Origin: Flammeovirga yaeyamensis
Lineage (GTDB): Bacteria > Bacteroidota > Bacteroidia > Cytophagales > Flammeovirgaceae
Direction: 5' to 3'
NCBI RefSeq assembly: GCF_018736045.1
Contig: NZ_CP076133.1
Coordinates: 1,550,001-1,614,000 of the forward strand
DNA length: 64,000 nt
The position numbers were made by a program, and so were the translations under genes. Of the stretch, positions 9,074 through 16,686 are shown one piece after another (position 1 is the stretch's first letter; every line of letters begins with the position of its first letter). The notes beneath the pieces are model-generated. The model did no database searches. It had not been told where the DNA came from and saw only the letters and a program-made list of their open reading frames with translations.

Positions 9074-10154
9074 TGATATCACCTTAGCTTGTTGCCAACA
9101 TTTTAATTCAGGTATAGGAAGGTATAGTTATATGTTAGGAGAATCTTTAAGGGAATTAAAAAGCAATGTTAAACTCTATAAAGTATATAAACCTAACCAT
9201 ACAGATGTAGATTATCATAAACATAAATGGATTAAAAAAATCCCATATCGATCCTTTAGAGGATTACACTCCTATATTTTACCCTATTTTATACATCAAA
9301 AAATTAAGAGCACACCCAAAGATCAAATAATACATGGGCATTGGTTTTTATCTGGATTAGCGGCATCGTATACTCCAAATCCTGTTGTAGTTACCATGCA
9401 TGATGTTTCATTGTTACATATAACAGAAGCAGATAAATGGTTTACGGGGTATTACAAATGGGCTATCAATCGATTTAAAGAAAGAAGAACTCCCATTATT
9501 GTTGTTTCTAATAATGCCAAGATGGATACAATAAAATATGCGAATTACCCTGAAGAATTAATTTATGTGAGTAAAGGTTTTCTAAATTTCAATCAGTTCT
9601 TTTATGATGATACGGTAATAAAGGACAAAGATAAATTTACGATAATATATACAGGAGGCCTCGGGGGACGAAAAAATGTTGGTTTACTTTTACATGCAAT
9701 GAAAGTAATTGAAAAAAAATACCCTCATGTCTTTTTAAAAATTGCAGGTGCACATCCGGAATACACTAATTATCCAGCAATTGCGAAAGAATTAGGGTTA
9801 CAAAATATTGAATTCAGTGGGTTTATTCCCGATGAAAAATTAAATCAATTTTATAATGAAGCAGATTTATTTGTTTTCACCTCTTTATATGAGGGATTTG
9901 GATATACACCTTTAGAAGCTATGGCTGCGAAACTTCCTGTAATTAGTACGAAAGGAGGTTCATTAACAGAAATTGTAGGTAAAGGAGGAACATTAGTAGA
10001 GTATAATGTTATGGATATGATAGAAAAAATCACCCATTACATAGAGAATGAAAAAGAAAGAAAACAACAAGCAGAATTGGGTTATGAGTGGGTAAAACAG
10101 TACACAAGAAAGAATTCATTGGAAGAAACGATAAAAGCATATAATTTTTACTAA
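9048..10154 (+). CDS. GT4 family glycosyltransferase
   Basis: About 368 residues, GT-B fold. The N-terminal SGIGRYSYMLGESL loop and the C-terminal SLYEGFGYTPLEAMAAK segment (E-x7-E) place it in GT4; GGLGGRKNVGLLLHAM is the donor-domain GG-loop. It is similar in layout to the GT4 at 2216-3286. I chose the ATG at 9048, which overlaps the polymerase gene by 26 bases; an upstream TTG (9036) and a downstream ATG (9060, giving MQIPSD) are possible, and the conserved domain begins right after either. It probably adds a sugar to the growing repeat unit in the cytoplasm. A 130-base gap follows before the initiating transferase gene. Confidence 0.87.
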   Translation: MKNSMQIPSDITLACCQHFNSGIGRYSYMLGESLRELKSNVKLYKVYKPNHTDVDYHKHKWIKKIPYRSFRGLHSYILPYFIHQKIKSTPKDQIIHGHWFLSGLAASYTPNPVVVTMHDVSLLHITEADKWFTGYYKWAINRFKERRTPIIVVSNNAKMDTIKYANYPEELIYVSKGFLNFNQFFYDDTVIKDKDKFTIIYTGGLGGRKNVGLLLHAMKVIEKKYPHVFLKIAGAHPEYTNYPAIAKELGLQNIEFSGFIPDEKLNQFYNEADLFVFTSLYEGFGYTPLEAMAAKLPVISTKGGSLTEIVGKGGTLVEYNVMDMIEKITHYIENEKERKQQAELGYEWVKQYTRKNSLEETIKAYNFY

Positions 10155-10284
10155 CTCCACTGAATGTAAATAATTGTTATCACTCGGAACTTGAGTGAAA
10201 AAATATTAAAATATTCTGAACTGAATCCTTTCATGATCTGTTATCTAAGCGAAACATCATGATTCAAACCCAATATCAATCGGT

Positions 10285-11430
10285 ATGACCAAAAGAATAT
10301 TACTATTAGATGATGATAAGTTCATGCAGAATTTTGTCAGTACTCTTCTATCTACAAGCTATGAAGTAAATTGTTACAGTACTATTGCTGACGCTTATGA
10401 TCAATTAGAAAAAAACAACTATCATTTAGTTATAACAGATTTGAATTTAACTAATGAAAGTGGTGAAAACTTTATAAAGCAAATTAAAAAGCAACCAAAA
10501 TTTGCTCATCTTCCTATAATCACTTTATCAGGAGAAGACTCTTCTGATAAAAAGTTTGAGATTTTGGAACTTGGAGTTGACGATTATGTGGTTAAACCTT
10601 TCTTACCAAAAGAATTATTACTTAGAGTAAAAAATATTCTTCGTAAATACGATAAATGGATAAGTAAGGATGATACCAAAATAGTTGATATACCCAAAAA
10701 GAAATTAGATATAAAAAAAAACTTCTATCTTATTTCCAAAAGGTCAATTGATATAATAGGGTCATTTGTCCTTCTTACTTTATTATCACCCTTATTTTTA
10801 ATTGTTGCTATAGCCATTAGATTAGAATCAAAAGGACCCATTTTTTATATTTCAAGACGGATTGGAAAAAACTACAATGAAATACCATTCTTGAAATTTA
10901 GATCTATGAAGGTAAATGCAGACCACTTGGTGAAAGATTTACAAGAAGTGAATACTTATGGTGATGAGGAAGAAGTTGCTCCAGAAAATATACCTCAAGG
11001 AGAATTGTTACATGGAGATAACGGCTTTAAAATTTGCGAGAATCAACACAAATTTGATAATAGTACATCCACTTTCTTTAAATTACAAAACGATCCAAGA
11101 GTAACAAAAGTAGGTGCAATTATTCGTAAGACATCTATTGATGAATTACCTCAGTTAATCAATGTATTGTTAGGTCATATGTCTTTAGTTGGCAATCGTC
11201 CGTTACCAATTTACGAAGCAGAGCAGCTTACAAAAGACTATTCAGTTGGTAGGTTCGCTGGAGCTGCTGGTATTACTGGAGTATGGCAAGTAGCAAAGTC
11301 TAAAGAACCATTTATGTCTGAAGAAAGAAGAATAAAACTAGATGTTCAATATGCACAGAATAAAAGTATATTCAAGGATATCTCATTAATATATAAAACA
11401 CCATTAGCAATGGTACAAAAAGAAGAATAA
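10285..11430 (+). CDS. Response-regulator receiver fused to initiating sugar transferase (phosphoglycosyl transferase)
   Basis: 381 residues, two domains. Residues 1-125 form a complete receiver (REC) domain: acidic pair D9/D10, phospho-acceptor D52 in VITDLNL, S82 in TLSGED and K104 in VVKPF. After a short linker, residues 150-381 form a bacterial sugar transferase of the WcaJ/WbaP type: KRSIDIIGS, one membrane helix (about 157-178), ESKGPIFYISRRIG, KFRSM (204-208), DELPQLINVL, SLVGNRPLP and ITGVWQVAKSK. Such enzymes move a sugar-1-phosphate from UDP-sugar to undecaprenyl phosphate and start repeat-unit synthesis. About 60 residues separate KFRSM from NDPRVT, longer than usual. The intact phosphorylation residues imply that initiation may be controlled by a histidine kinase; none is in the window. 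It is last in the right arm, followed by a strong terminator. Confidence 0.88.
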   Translation: MTKRILLLDDDKFMQNFVSTLLSTSYEVNCYSTIADAYDQLEKNNYHLVITDLNLTNESGENFIKQIKKQPKFAHLPIITLSGEDSSDKKFEILELGVDDYVVKPFLPKELLLRVKNILRKYDKWISKDDTKIVDIPKKKLDIKKNFYLISKRSIDIIGSFVLLTLLSPLFLIVAIAIRLESKGPIFYISRRIGKNYNEIPFLKFRSMKVNADHLVKDLQEVNTYGDEEEVAPENIPQGELLHGDNGFKICENQHKFDNSTSTFFKLQNDPRVTKVGAIIRKTSIDELPQLINVLLGHMSLVGNRPLPIYEAEQLTKDYSVGRFAGAAGITGVWQVAKSKEPFMSEERRIKLDVQYAQNKSIFKDISLIYKTPLAMVQKEE

Positions 11431-11434
11431 ACAC

Positions 11435-11463
11435 AAAAGCAGGTCATATGACCTGCTTTTTTA
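11435..11463. terminator. Bidirectional terminator after the exopolysaccharide arm
   Basis: A perfect palindrome at 11435-11460 (arm AAAAGCAGGTCAT) is flanked by A and T runs. It lies between the convergent sugar-transferase and rlmF genes, so it can end transcription in both directions. Confidence 0.85.
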
Positions 11464-11465
11464 TA

Positions 11466-12335
11466 TTACTTTAGAAGGAAAGACCATGCTATAAATCGAC
11501 TCTTCTTCTGACCTTGGTTCATATCTACAATTCGTATATTGGCTTTTAGTTTCCGAATAGTTTTATTTAATTCAGATACATGAGCCTGTTGTGATACTAA
11601 AGTCGTAAACCAAACTACTTGATCTTTATATTTAACACTCTCCTTCATCATGTTTTTTATAAACTGTAGTTCTCCCCCCTTTACCCACAATTCATTCTTC
11701 AGTCCACCAAAGTTTCTATCCTTCAAATTTTCTTGGTTGAGATTTTTATTTTTTCGAGTAGTAGCAGACTCAGCTTCTTCTTTGCTCTTATAGAAAGGAG
11801 GATTACACATTGTAAATGCAATTCGGTCTCGTTCTCCAATGATATCATCAAATATTTTGGTGGGGTTATTTTGTTTCTTAAGATGAATCTTACTGATAGG
11901 TATCTTGTTATCTTTCAATAATTTTACCCCGTTTTCTAATGCTCTTTCATCAATTTCTGAAGCCAAGAACTTCCATTTAAATTGACTCACTCCCAATAAA
12001 GGGTATATCATATTGGCTCCGGTACCAACATCTAATCCTTTGATATCTTTTGGAGTGAGTTTAGTTGTTTCATTTAATAGATCATTTATTCCTAATAAAT
12101 AGTCTAACCTACCTGGTACAGGTGGACAGAGATATCCTTCAGGAATATCCCAATGATTAATTTTATAATGTGCTTTTAAAAGGGCTCTATTTAATAATTT
12201 GACAGCTATTGGATCATGAAAATTAATACTTTGTTTTCCTCCTTTGGTAATGACGATATGAGACGTTATTTCGGGTATAGCATTTTGTAAAAGTTCAAAT
12301 TGATAACCGGTCTTATGTATATTTTTAGGATGCAT
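11466..12335 (-). CDS. rlmF: 23S rRNA (adenine(1618)-N6)-methyltransferase RlmF
   Basis: 289 residues from the ATG at 12335, starting MHPKNIHKTGY. Family hallmarks are the N-terminal H(P/A)RN-like start, NFHDPIAVKLLNRALL, the WDIPEGYLCPPVPGRLDY block, the SAM motif GLDVGTGANMIYPLLG and the catalytic MCNPPFYKS (NPPF) motif near residues 178-186. RlmF makes N6-methyladenosine at position 1618 (E. coli numbering) of 23S rRNA. A longer frame reaches an ATG at 12380, but that start sits inside the terminator hairpin of the upstream gene, so I reject it. It is a housekeeping gene, probably with its own promoter between 12336 and 12361. Confidence 0.93.
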   Translation of the reverse strand: MHPKNIHKTGYQFELLQNAIPEITSHIVITKGGKQSINFHDPIAVKLLNRALLKAHYKINHWDIPEGYLCPPVPGRLDYLLGINDLLNETTKLTPKDIKGLDVGTGANMIYPLLGVSQFKWKFLASEIDERALENGVKLLKDNKIPISKIHLKKQNNPTKIFDDIIGERDRIAFTMCNPPFYKSKEEAESATTRKNKNLNQENLKDRNFGGLKNELWVKGGELQFIKNMMKESVKYKDQVVWFTTLVSQQAHVSELNKTIRKLKANIRIVDMNQGQKKSRFIAWSFLLK

Positions 12336-12353
12336 ATATTTTAAATTTATGCG

Positions 12354-12387
12354 AATATAAAAAAAGCATTGATCTCTCAATGCTTTT
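12354..12387 (-). terminator. Terminator of the 12408-12851 gene
   Basis: An 11-bp stem (AAAAGCATTGA at 12362-12372 pairs with 12377-12387) with a 4-base loop, followed on the minus strand by a T run. It lies 20 bases after the stop of the small secreted protein gene. Confidence 0.8.
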
Positions 12388-12407
12388 CTTTTAAATATCT
12401 ATTGATA

Positions 12408-12851
12408 CTATTTTTTTTCATCAGTAATAACTGAGAAAGTTCTATCATATTCTGGGAAATATTTCCTTGTCCTAACATCTACAATATTTTTAGTATCATT
12501 GTATACAACAACATGTAATGTAAACTCATCATTTACATTGTAATATACATTAGTTAATTGTCTTGTTCTTTTAACTGCTTTTAAAGTTAAAGATCTAACA
12601 CCATCTTTAAAATACATTACAATATTATTGTTCTGTGGATTATAAATGTAATCCATAGCACCTTCTTCTTCGATTTTTAAATATGTATTTAGTTCCTGAT
12701 GAATTTCAGATTGATTCGTAAGTTCTTTTCCAATATTGTTATTTTTTGTCACTGAATCTTCCGATTTTAGATGAGCATTATTTCTTTCATTTGCGTTAAC
12801 TAAACCCATAGTTAATAGCAATATAACGAGGAATGTGAATGTTTTTTTCAT
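12408..12851 (-). CDS. Small secreted protein of unknown function
   Basis: 147 residues with a clear signal peptide (MKKTFTFLVILLLTMGLVNA, cleavage after about residue 20). The mature part has an Asn/Lys/Glu-rich stretch (21-60) and then a probable beta-rich domain (YIYNPQNNNIVMYFKDGVRSLTLKA, VYYNVNDEFTLHVVVYND). I do not recognise the family. It has its own terminator and stands alone, so its context says little. It is probably periplasmic, since no lipobox cysteine or T9SS tail is present. Confidence 0.65.
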   Translation of the reverse strand: MKKTFTFLVILLLTMGLVNANERNNAHLKSEDSVTKNNNIGKELTNQSEIHQELNTYLKIEEEGAMDYIYNPQNNNIVMYFKDGVRSLTLKAVKRTRQLTNVYYNVNDEFTLHVVVYNDTKNIVDVRTRKYFPEYDRTFSVITDEKK

Positions 12852-12949
12852 TTTACTATAGATTAGCTTAATATCAATTACATATTATCTTACGATATTT
12901 TAACACGTATTGTCTGTAAATTCATCATTCCGTTAATACTTATTAAGAT

Positions 12950-13384
12950 TTATTCTGAATATTTCTTAAAATAGTATTGATCAAATGATTTAAATCCTCC
13001 ACCCTTATAGATTAAAAATAAGCTTCCCATAAACATACAAAGATCTGTTCTAGATCCATGCATCATTGCCCAAAAGCCAAATTCATCGAAAACAGATACT
13101 TTTGTTGTAAAGAAAGCAGCAGTAATTAATAATAAAGTAGTAACTGATGAAATACGTGTAAATAGCCCAAAAAGTAAAAGTAATCCAAAGAAGATTTCTA
13201 TACTTCCAATAAAGTACCCAAAAAGGTCTGGAAAAGGGAATCCTAATTCTTCAAATCTTCCTGTGCCTCTTTCATTAGGGAATAAAAATTTCTGAATGCC
13301 TTCAGAAGTAAAAACAATACCGACCATTAAACGTATCAATCCTGTACCGTAATCATCTGAGGTTTTTAAAAGATGGTTCTTCAT
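12950..13384 (-). CDS. DoxX family membrane protein
   Basis: 144 residues with four hydrophobic helices. The first carries the DoxX-like pattern GLIRLMVGIVFTSEGIQKFLFP, the second FGYFIGSIEIFFGLLLLFGLFTRI, then two more with GSLFLIYKGGG near the end. DoxX proteins are small inner-membrane proteins linked in some bacteria to thiol/oxidative stress or to quinone chemistry, but most, including this one, have no assigned substrate. It is monocistronic, with 98 bases upstream of the small secreted protein gene start and about 100 bases before the XRE gene. Confidence 0.8.
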   Translation of the reverse strand: MKNHLLKTSDDYGTGLIRLMVGIVFTSEGIQKFLFPNERGTGRFEELGFPFPDLFGYFIGSIEIFFGLLLLFGLFTRISSVTTLLLITAAFFTTKVSVFDEFGFWAMMHGSRTDLCMFMGSLFLIYKGGGFKSFDQYYFKKYSE

Positions 13385-13489
13385 GTTAATAAATTCAGGT
13401 AAGTAAATTTAAAAAACACTTGAGCAAAATAATAATATACACATTTGATAATTAGATATATACAAAAGAATCTTATTACAATGAGATAA

Positions 13490-14005
13490 TTATTTATAGA
13501 TACTCAAAAATTTAAAACTAGAATAACCAAGGTTAAAAATAAGTAATACTGTTAATGAGAACCACAACGATAAAGGTTCATATACATTTACACCATATTT
13601 AAAATTATAAATGATGAGTAGTATAAAAATAAAGGATGTTATTACAGACCATATTAGTTGAAAATTCACAAACTTATTCCCTTCTGAACGAACTTTAGAA
13701 GATAAGTTTAAATGAACAGACATAAAATATGACGGTCCTATTATATTCCCAAATGGAATAATGAACATACTTAATACAGATAGATAGATCTTTGAGAGTT
13801 GCTTTCTATCTAATTCCTCACTTGTAATCAGTTCCTCTTTGTTGACATCCAATACAGTTGATATTTTTAATAAGTCGTTTTCAGTTGGTATAATGACATT
13901 ATTTTCTATCATTTGAATGTGCCAAAGGGGTAATGTAGATCGTTGTGATAAAGATTTTTGGGTAAGACCTTTAGAAAATCTTATGCTTCGAATATAATTA
14001 TTCAT
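13490..14005 (-). CDS. XRE-type HTH regulator with membrane domain
   Basis: 171 residues. Residues 1-62 are a Cro/C1-type helix-turn-helix (IRSIRFSKGLTQKSLSQRSTLPLWHIQMIENN, ending in INKEEL-like VNKEELIT). The rest contains three hydrophobic helices (about 72-95, 113-134, 143-166), so the DNA-binding domain is tethered to the inner membrane. This layout, HTH plus a small DUF4870-like membrane region, recurs in Bacteroidota, where its signal is unknown. It likely represses or activates nearby genes in response to a membrane cue. The flanking genes are transcribed separately, and no operator could be assigned. Confidence 0.75.
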   Translation of the reverse strand: MNNYIRSIRFSKGLTQKSLSQRSTLPLWHIQMIENNVIIPTENDLLKISTVLDVNKEELITSEELDRKQLSKIYLSVLSMFIIPFGNIIGPSYFMSVHLNLSSKVRSEGNKFVNFQLIWSVITSFIFILLIIYNFKYGVNVYEPLSLWFSLTVLLIFNLGYSSFKFLSIYK

Positions 14006-14109
14006 CTGACTTAGATAAATATGAGTTAGTTATTTTTTTGTATGGCAATATAAATTTATTATTTATTTCTGTAAATAACCTAGTAATTCGAGCTTTTTCT
14101 TAAAAAAAA

Positions 14110-14598
14110 TTAATCCGTGGTATAATTGCTTTTTCTTTCTTCTCTAACTTTTTCGAATTCATGCAGTATTTGCATGATCAGGTAACGAACAATCACCATC
14201 ATTAATAAACCAATAATATAACTTGAATATGTATTATATAATTCATAGTCTTCTTTAGAAATCATCTCCTTTCCATCTCTCCTACCCGTTAATCCCCAAA
14301 GGTTGTTTACACTTTTAAATTTATAGTTAGTACTTATCAAATCGGCGGCGAAAATACCTGCATACCAACCTGTTCCTGTAGCAATTATTTCTTCTATAAT
14401 AAAAACTCTCCAACTCTTTTTTGAAAAATTGATTTTGGCAATATTTTTAAATACATTGATGAAACAAGTCATTATATCTTGTAGAAAATGTTTTAAATAG
14501 GTTTTATTTTCTTTATTGAATACATGAGTTATCAATAGTTGTTTAATAAATTGATAATAAACAGCACATTGATTTAAAAATTTAGTAGACGTTTTCAT
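14110..14598 (-). CDS. Hypothetical membrane protein
   Basis: 162 residues from the ATG at 14598 (MKTSTKFLNQ). A start at 14637 would add 13 residues with a poor N-terminus. There are two probable membrane segments, one around IIEEIIATGTGWYAGIFAADLI and one around YIIGLLMMVIVRYLIMQIL, with a charged loop between them (GLTGRRDGKEMISKEDYEL). I recognise no family. It is separated from both neighbours by more than 100 AT-rich bases and its codon use looks normal. It is very basic in its N-terminal half, suggesting that half faces the cytoplasm. Confidence 0.55.
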   Translation of the reverse strand: MKTSTKFLNQCAVYYQFIKQLLITHVFNKENKTYLKHFLQDIMTCFINVFKNIAKINFSKKSWRVFIIEEIIATGTGWYAGIFAADLISTNYKFKSVNNLWGLTGRRDGKEMISKEDYELYNTYSSYIIGLLMMVIVRYLIMQILHEFEKVREERKSNYTTD

Positions 14599-14723
14599 AA
14601 TTATAGTGTTTATCAAAAAGTGATATACTCTATTCAAATTATGTTCCTATTTCATCAAAATATCTTAATTCTATAAATTATGTTATTCCTTTTCTTTTAA
14701 ATTATTATATCGCTTAAAAAAAG

Positions 14724-14731
14724 TATATTTG
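14724..14731 (+). promoter_or_regulatory. Putative -7 promoter element for the gtrA-like gene
   Basis: TATATTTG matches the Bacteroidota -7 consensus TAnnTTTG and lies 18 bases before the ATG at 14750. The -33 TTG element is not clear. Confidence 0.4.
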
Positions 14732-14749
14732 TGATTCACTTATATAATT

Positions 14750-15229
14750 ATGCGCAACTTACTAATAAGTATTATAGACTTTTTTTATAAGCCATTTCAA
14801 TCTATAATGCCTTTAAAAACTTTTAGATATGCAGCTTGTGGCGGGGGAAATTTAGTCTTAGATATCTGTCTATATTATCTAGTTTTTCATGTTGTACTAC
14901 ATCAAGAAAATTTAGATTTGATACTATTTACGTTAAGTTCCCACATTGCGGCTTTATTTATAGTTTATCCTATCACACTAACAACGGGGTTTTTATTACA
15001 GAAATACATCACTTTCCAAGAATCAGATTTAAAAGGAAAGGTTCAATTTTTTAGATATATACAGGTCAGTTTCGGTGCTATATTTATTAATTATATTCTG
15101 ATGAAAATATTTGTGGATTTACTAGGCTTTTATCCTACTCCTTCTAAAATTCTCACCGTAATTGTTTCAATTATCTATAGTTATATCTCCCAAAGTAAGT
15201 ATTCTTTTAAAGTATCAGATAAAGATTAA
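14750..15229 (+). CDS. GtrA family membrane protein
   Basis: 159 residues with four predicted membrane helices. The start of the domain FRYAACGGGNLVLDICLYYLVF and the second-half TGFLLQKYITFQ and YSYISQSKYSFK are characteristic of the GtrA family. GtrA proteins are thought to flip undecaprenyl-phosphate-linked sugars or otherwise help decorate cell-surface polysaccharides. It lies 3.3 kb from the exopolysaccharide locus, on the same strand as its right arm, so a link is plausible but unproven. Its stop overlaps the stop of the convergent coiled-coil protein gene by 4 bases, so no terminator separates them. Confidence 0.83.
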   Translation: MRNLLISIIDFFYKPFQSIMPLKTFRYAACGGGNLVLDICLYYLVFHVVLHQENLDLILFTLSSHIAALFIVYPITLTTGFLLQKYITFQESDLKGKVQFFRYIQVSFGAIFINYILMKIFVDLLGFYPTPSKILTVIVSIIYSYISQSKYSFKVSDKD

Positions 15230-15981
15230 TTTGGTACTGCTAGCTTCTTTTGTAAATTTTCCCATTCATTTATAGAAGTATTATCTACAATTTTGAAATG
15301 TAAATTTTTATAGGCGTACAATACATCTGATAATCTGTTATTTACTTCTTCAGACGTTTTTGATATGTTCTTTTTATCAAAATGATATTGATAAATAATA
15401 CATTGCTCATTTATAAGAAGAGAACTAATTGCTTCATAATTACTTTGGTAAATCTCTAAAAATTCTTCGACTGCCTTTTTAATATTATTCTTACGCATCA
15501 CGGATTGATGATCACTCTCTATATACTTTTCAATTTCAACTTTTAACTCTTCGAAGATTTCTTTTTTCTTCGCAAAGCTTTTTTCTTCTTCTTCAAGGTA
15601 CTTTTCCATTTCTCCTTTTATCTCATCAGAAATAAGTTTCCATTCTTCCATATTGATATGATCTTGAGAATTTCTAAGCACATTCAAATTAGTAAGTCTA
15701 TATTCTTCTTTAAGCAAGAGTATATTAGTAATGATACTGTCGAATTGGACTTCGGTTGATTTATTTGTGACAAAATACAAATGAAGAAGGTTAGTCTGTT
15801 TTTTAGCTTTTTTCTGATATTCTTTTCGATAAGATTTACCTTCAGAAATGATTTTGTTTATGGCTTTTTTTGATTTCTTATTCTCTACCTTTTTATCAAT
15901 AATTTTTTGATAATTGGGAATAGCAAAATCTGTAGAGGATGAAGATGAAAAAATGAGTGCAAAAAGTAAGGCCCAGATCAT
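15226..15981 (-). CDS. Lysine/glutamate-rich helical protein with N-terminal signal
   Basis: 251 residues. A short hydrophobic N-terminus (MIWALLFALIFSSSSS) looks like a signal peptide or anchor; the remainder is almost wholly charged and helical, with coiled-coil-like stretches at about 130-165 (GEMEKYLEEEEKSFAKKKEIFEELK). There are no catalytic motifs and I do not recognise the family. It follows the receiver gene at 16028-16414 with a 46-base gap on the same strand, so the two probably form one transcript, and the product might be an envelope partner of that signalling protein. Function unknown. Confidence 0.6.
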   Translation of the reverse strand: MIWALLFALIFSSSSSTDFAIPNYQKIIDKKVENKKSKKAINKIISEGKSYRKEYQKKAKKQTNLLHLYFVTNKSTEVQFDSIITNILLLKEEYRLTNLNVLRNSQDHINMEEWKLISDEIKGEMEKYLEEEEKSFAKKKEIFEELKVEIEKYIESDHQSVMRKNNIKKAVEEFLEIYQSNYEAISSLLINEQCIIYQYHFDKKNISKTSEEVNNRLSDVLYAYKNLHFKIVDNTSINEWENLQKKLAVPN

Positions 15982-16027
15982 ATGATTTTTTCTTTTAAAG
16001 ATATCAAATGATCTAGACTTTTTACTA

Positions 16028-16414
16028 TTAATTTTTATAATCTTTATTGATGAGTAAATCCCTCCGATTTAAAATATTATTTACTCTAAGATCTAATTCC
16101 TTGATTAAAAAGGGTTTTGCTATAAAATCTTCTACCCCTAATAGGTAACATTGAATTTTTTGTTCTATCTCACCTGATAAAATAATTACAGGTAATTCAT
16201 CATCTAATTTTTTTATTTCATTGACAAAATCGATCCCGTTTTCACCTTCTAAATTTAAGTCAGTAATAATTAGGTCATATTTTACTTTATCAATATGTTT
16301 TGTTGCTTCATGTATGGTTTCACATAAAGTTAATTTATGCTGAAATTTAAATATTGTATAGACCAATTTTCTCATGAAAGCATTATTCTCCAAAAAAAGG
16401 ATATTTTTTTTCAT
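16028..16414 (-). CDS. Stand-alone response-regulator receiver, altered acidic pocket
   Basis: 128 residues, a single REC domain. The phospho-acceptor D52 (IITDLNL), S80 (ILSGE) and K100 (IAKPF) are present, but the acidic pair that binds magnesium reads E9-N10 (LFLENNAFM) instead of DD. It resembles the receiver half of the sugar transferase at 10285-11430 closely (NxxFMxx, LIITDLNL, GExxI, KPFLxKEL, LRVxNIL). It may be a pseudo-receiver or one that is phosphorylated inefficiently, perhaps competing for the same kinase or binding the same partner. It has no output domain. It is first in a two-gene unit with the helical protein downstream. Confidence 0.82.
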   Translation of the reverse strand: MKKNILFLENNAFMRKLVYTIFKFQHKLTLCETIHEATKHIDKVKYDLIITDLNLEGENGIDFVNEIKKLDDELPVIILSGEIEQKIQCYLLGVEDFIAKPFLIKELDLRVNNILNRRDLLINKDYKN

Positions 16415-16686
16415 ATAGTAGTTATCATTGGTTTCTATAAAAACATCCTCTATTTAGTAATGGTTCAAGTGAAATATTTTTTTAGATTACAATATTGATA
16501 TTCATACAATTATTTAGATATAATAAATATTCCTTCATCCAAATCTTATAAATAAAAAACCATAAATATTGAAGATTCTTAAATTAACAAACTTAGTTTT
16601 CAGCAATTCATTACTACACAATACACTTCAATTCTTTATATTTATCAATAGAATCAACTCATTATTTTTTATCTAAAAGAATCCTC

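Noticed and set aside
10179-10201. TCACTC / GAGTGA hairpin between the GT4 and sugar-transferase genes
   Set aside because: Followed by A residues on the coding strand, so it does not fit a terminator; no other evidence of function.
12336-12380. N-terminal extension of RlmF to the ATG at 12380
   Set aside because: Overlaps a terminator hairpin; the family starts at the ATG at 12335.
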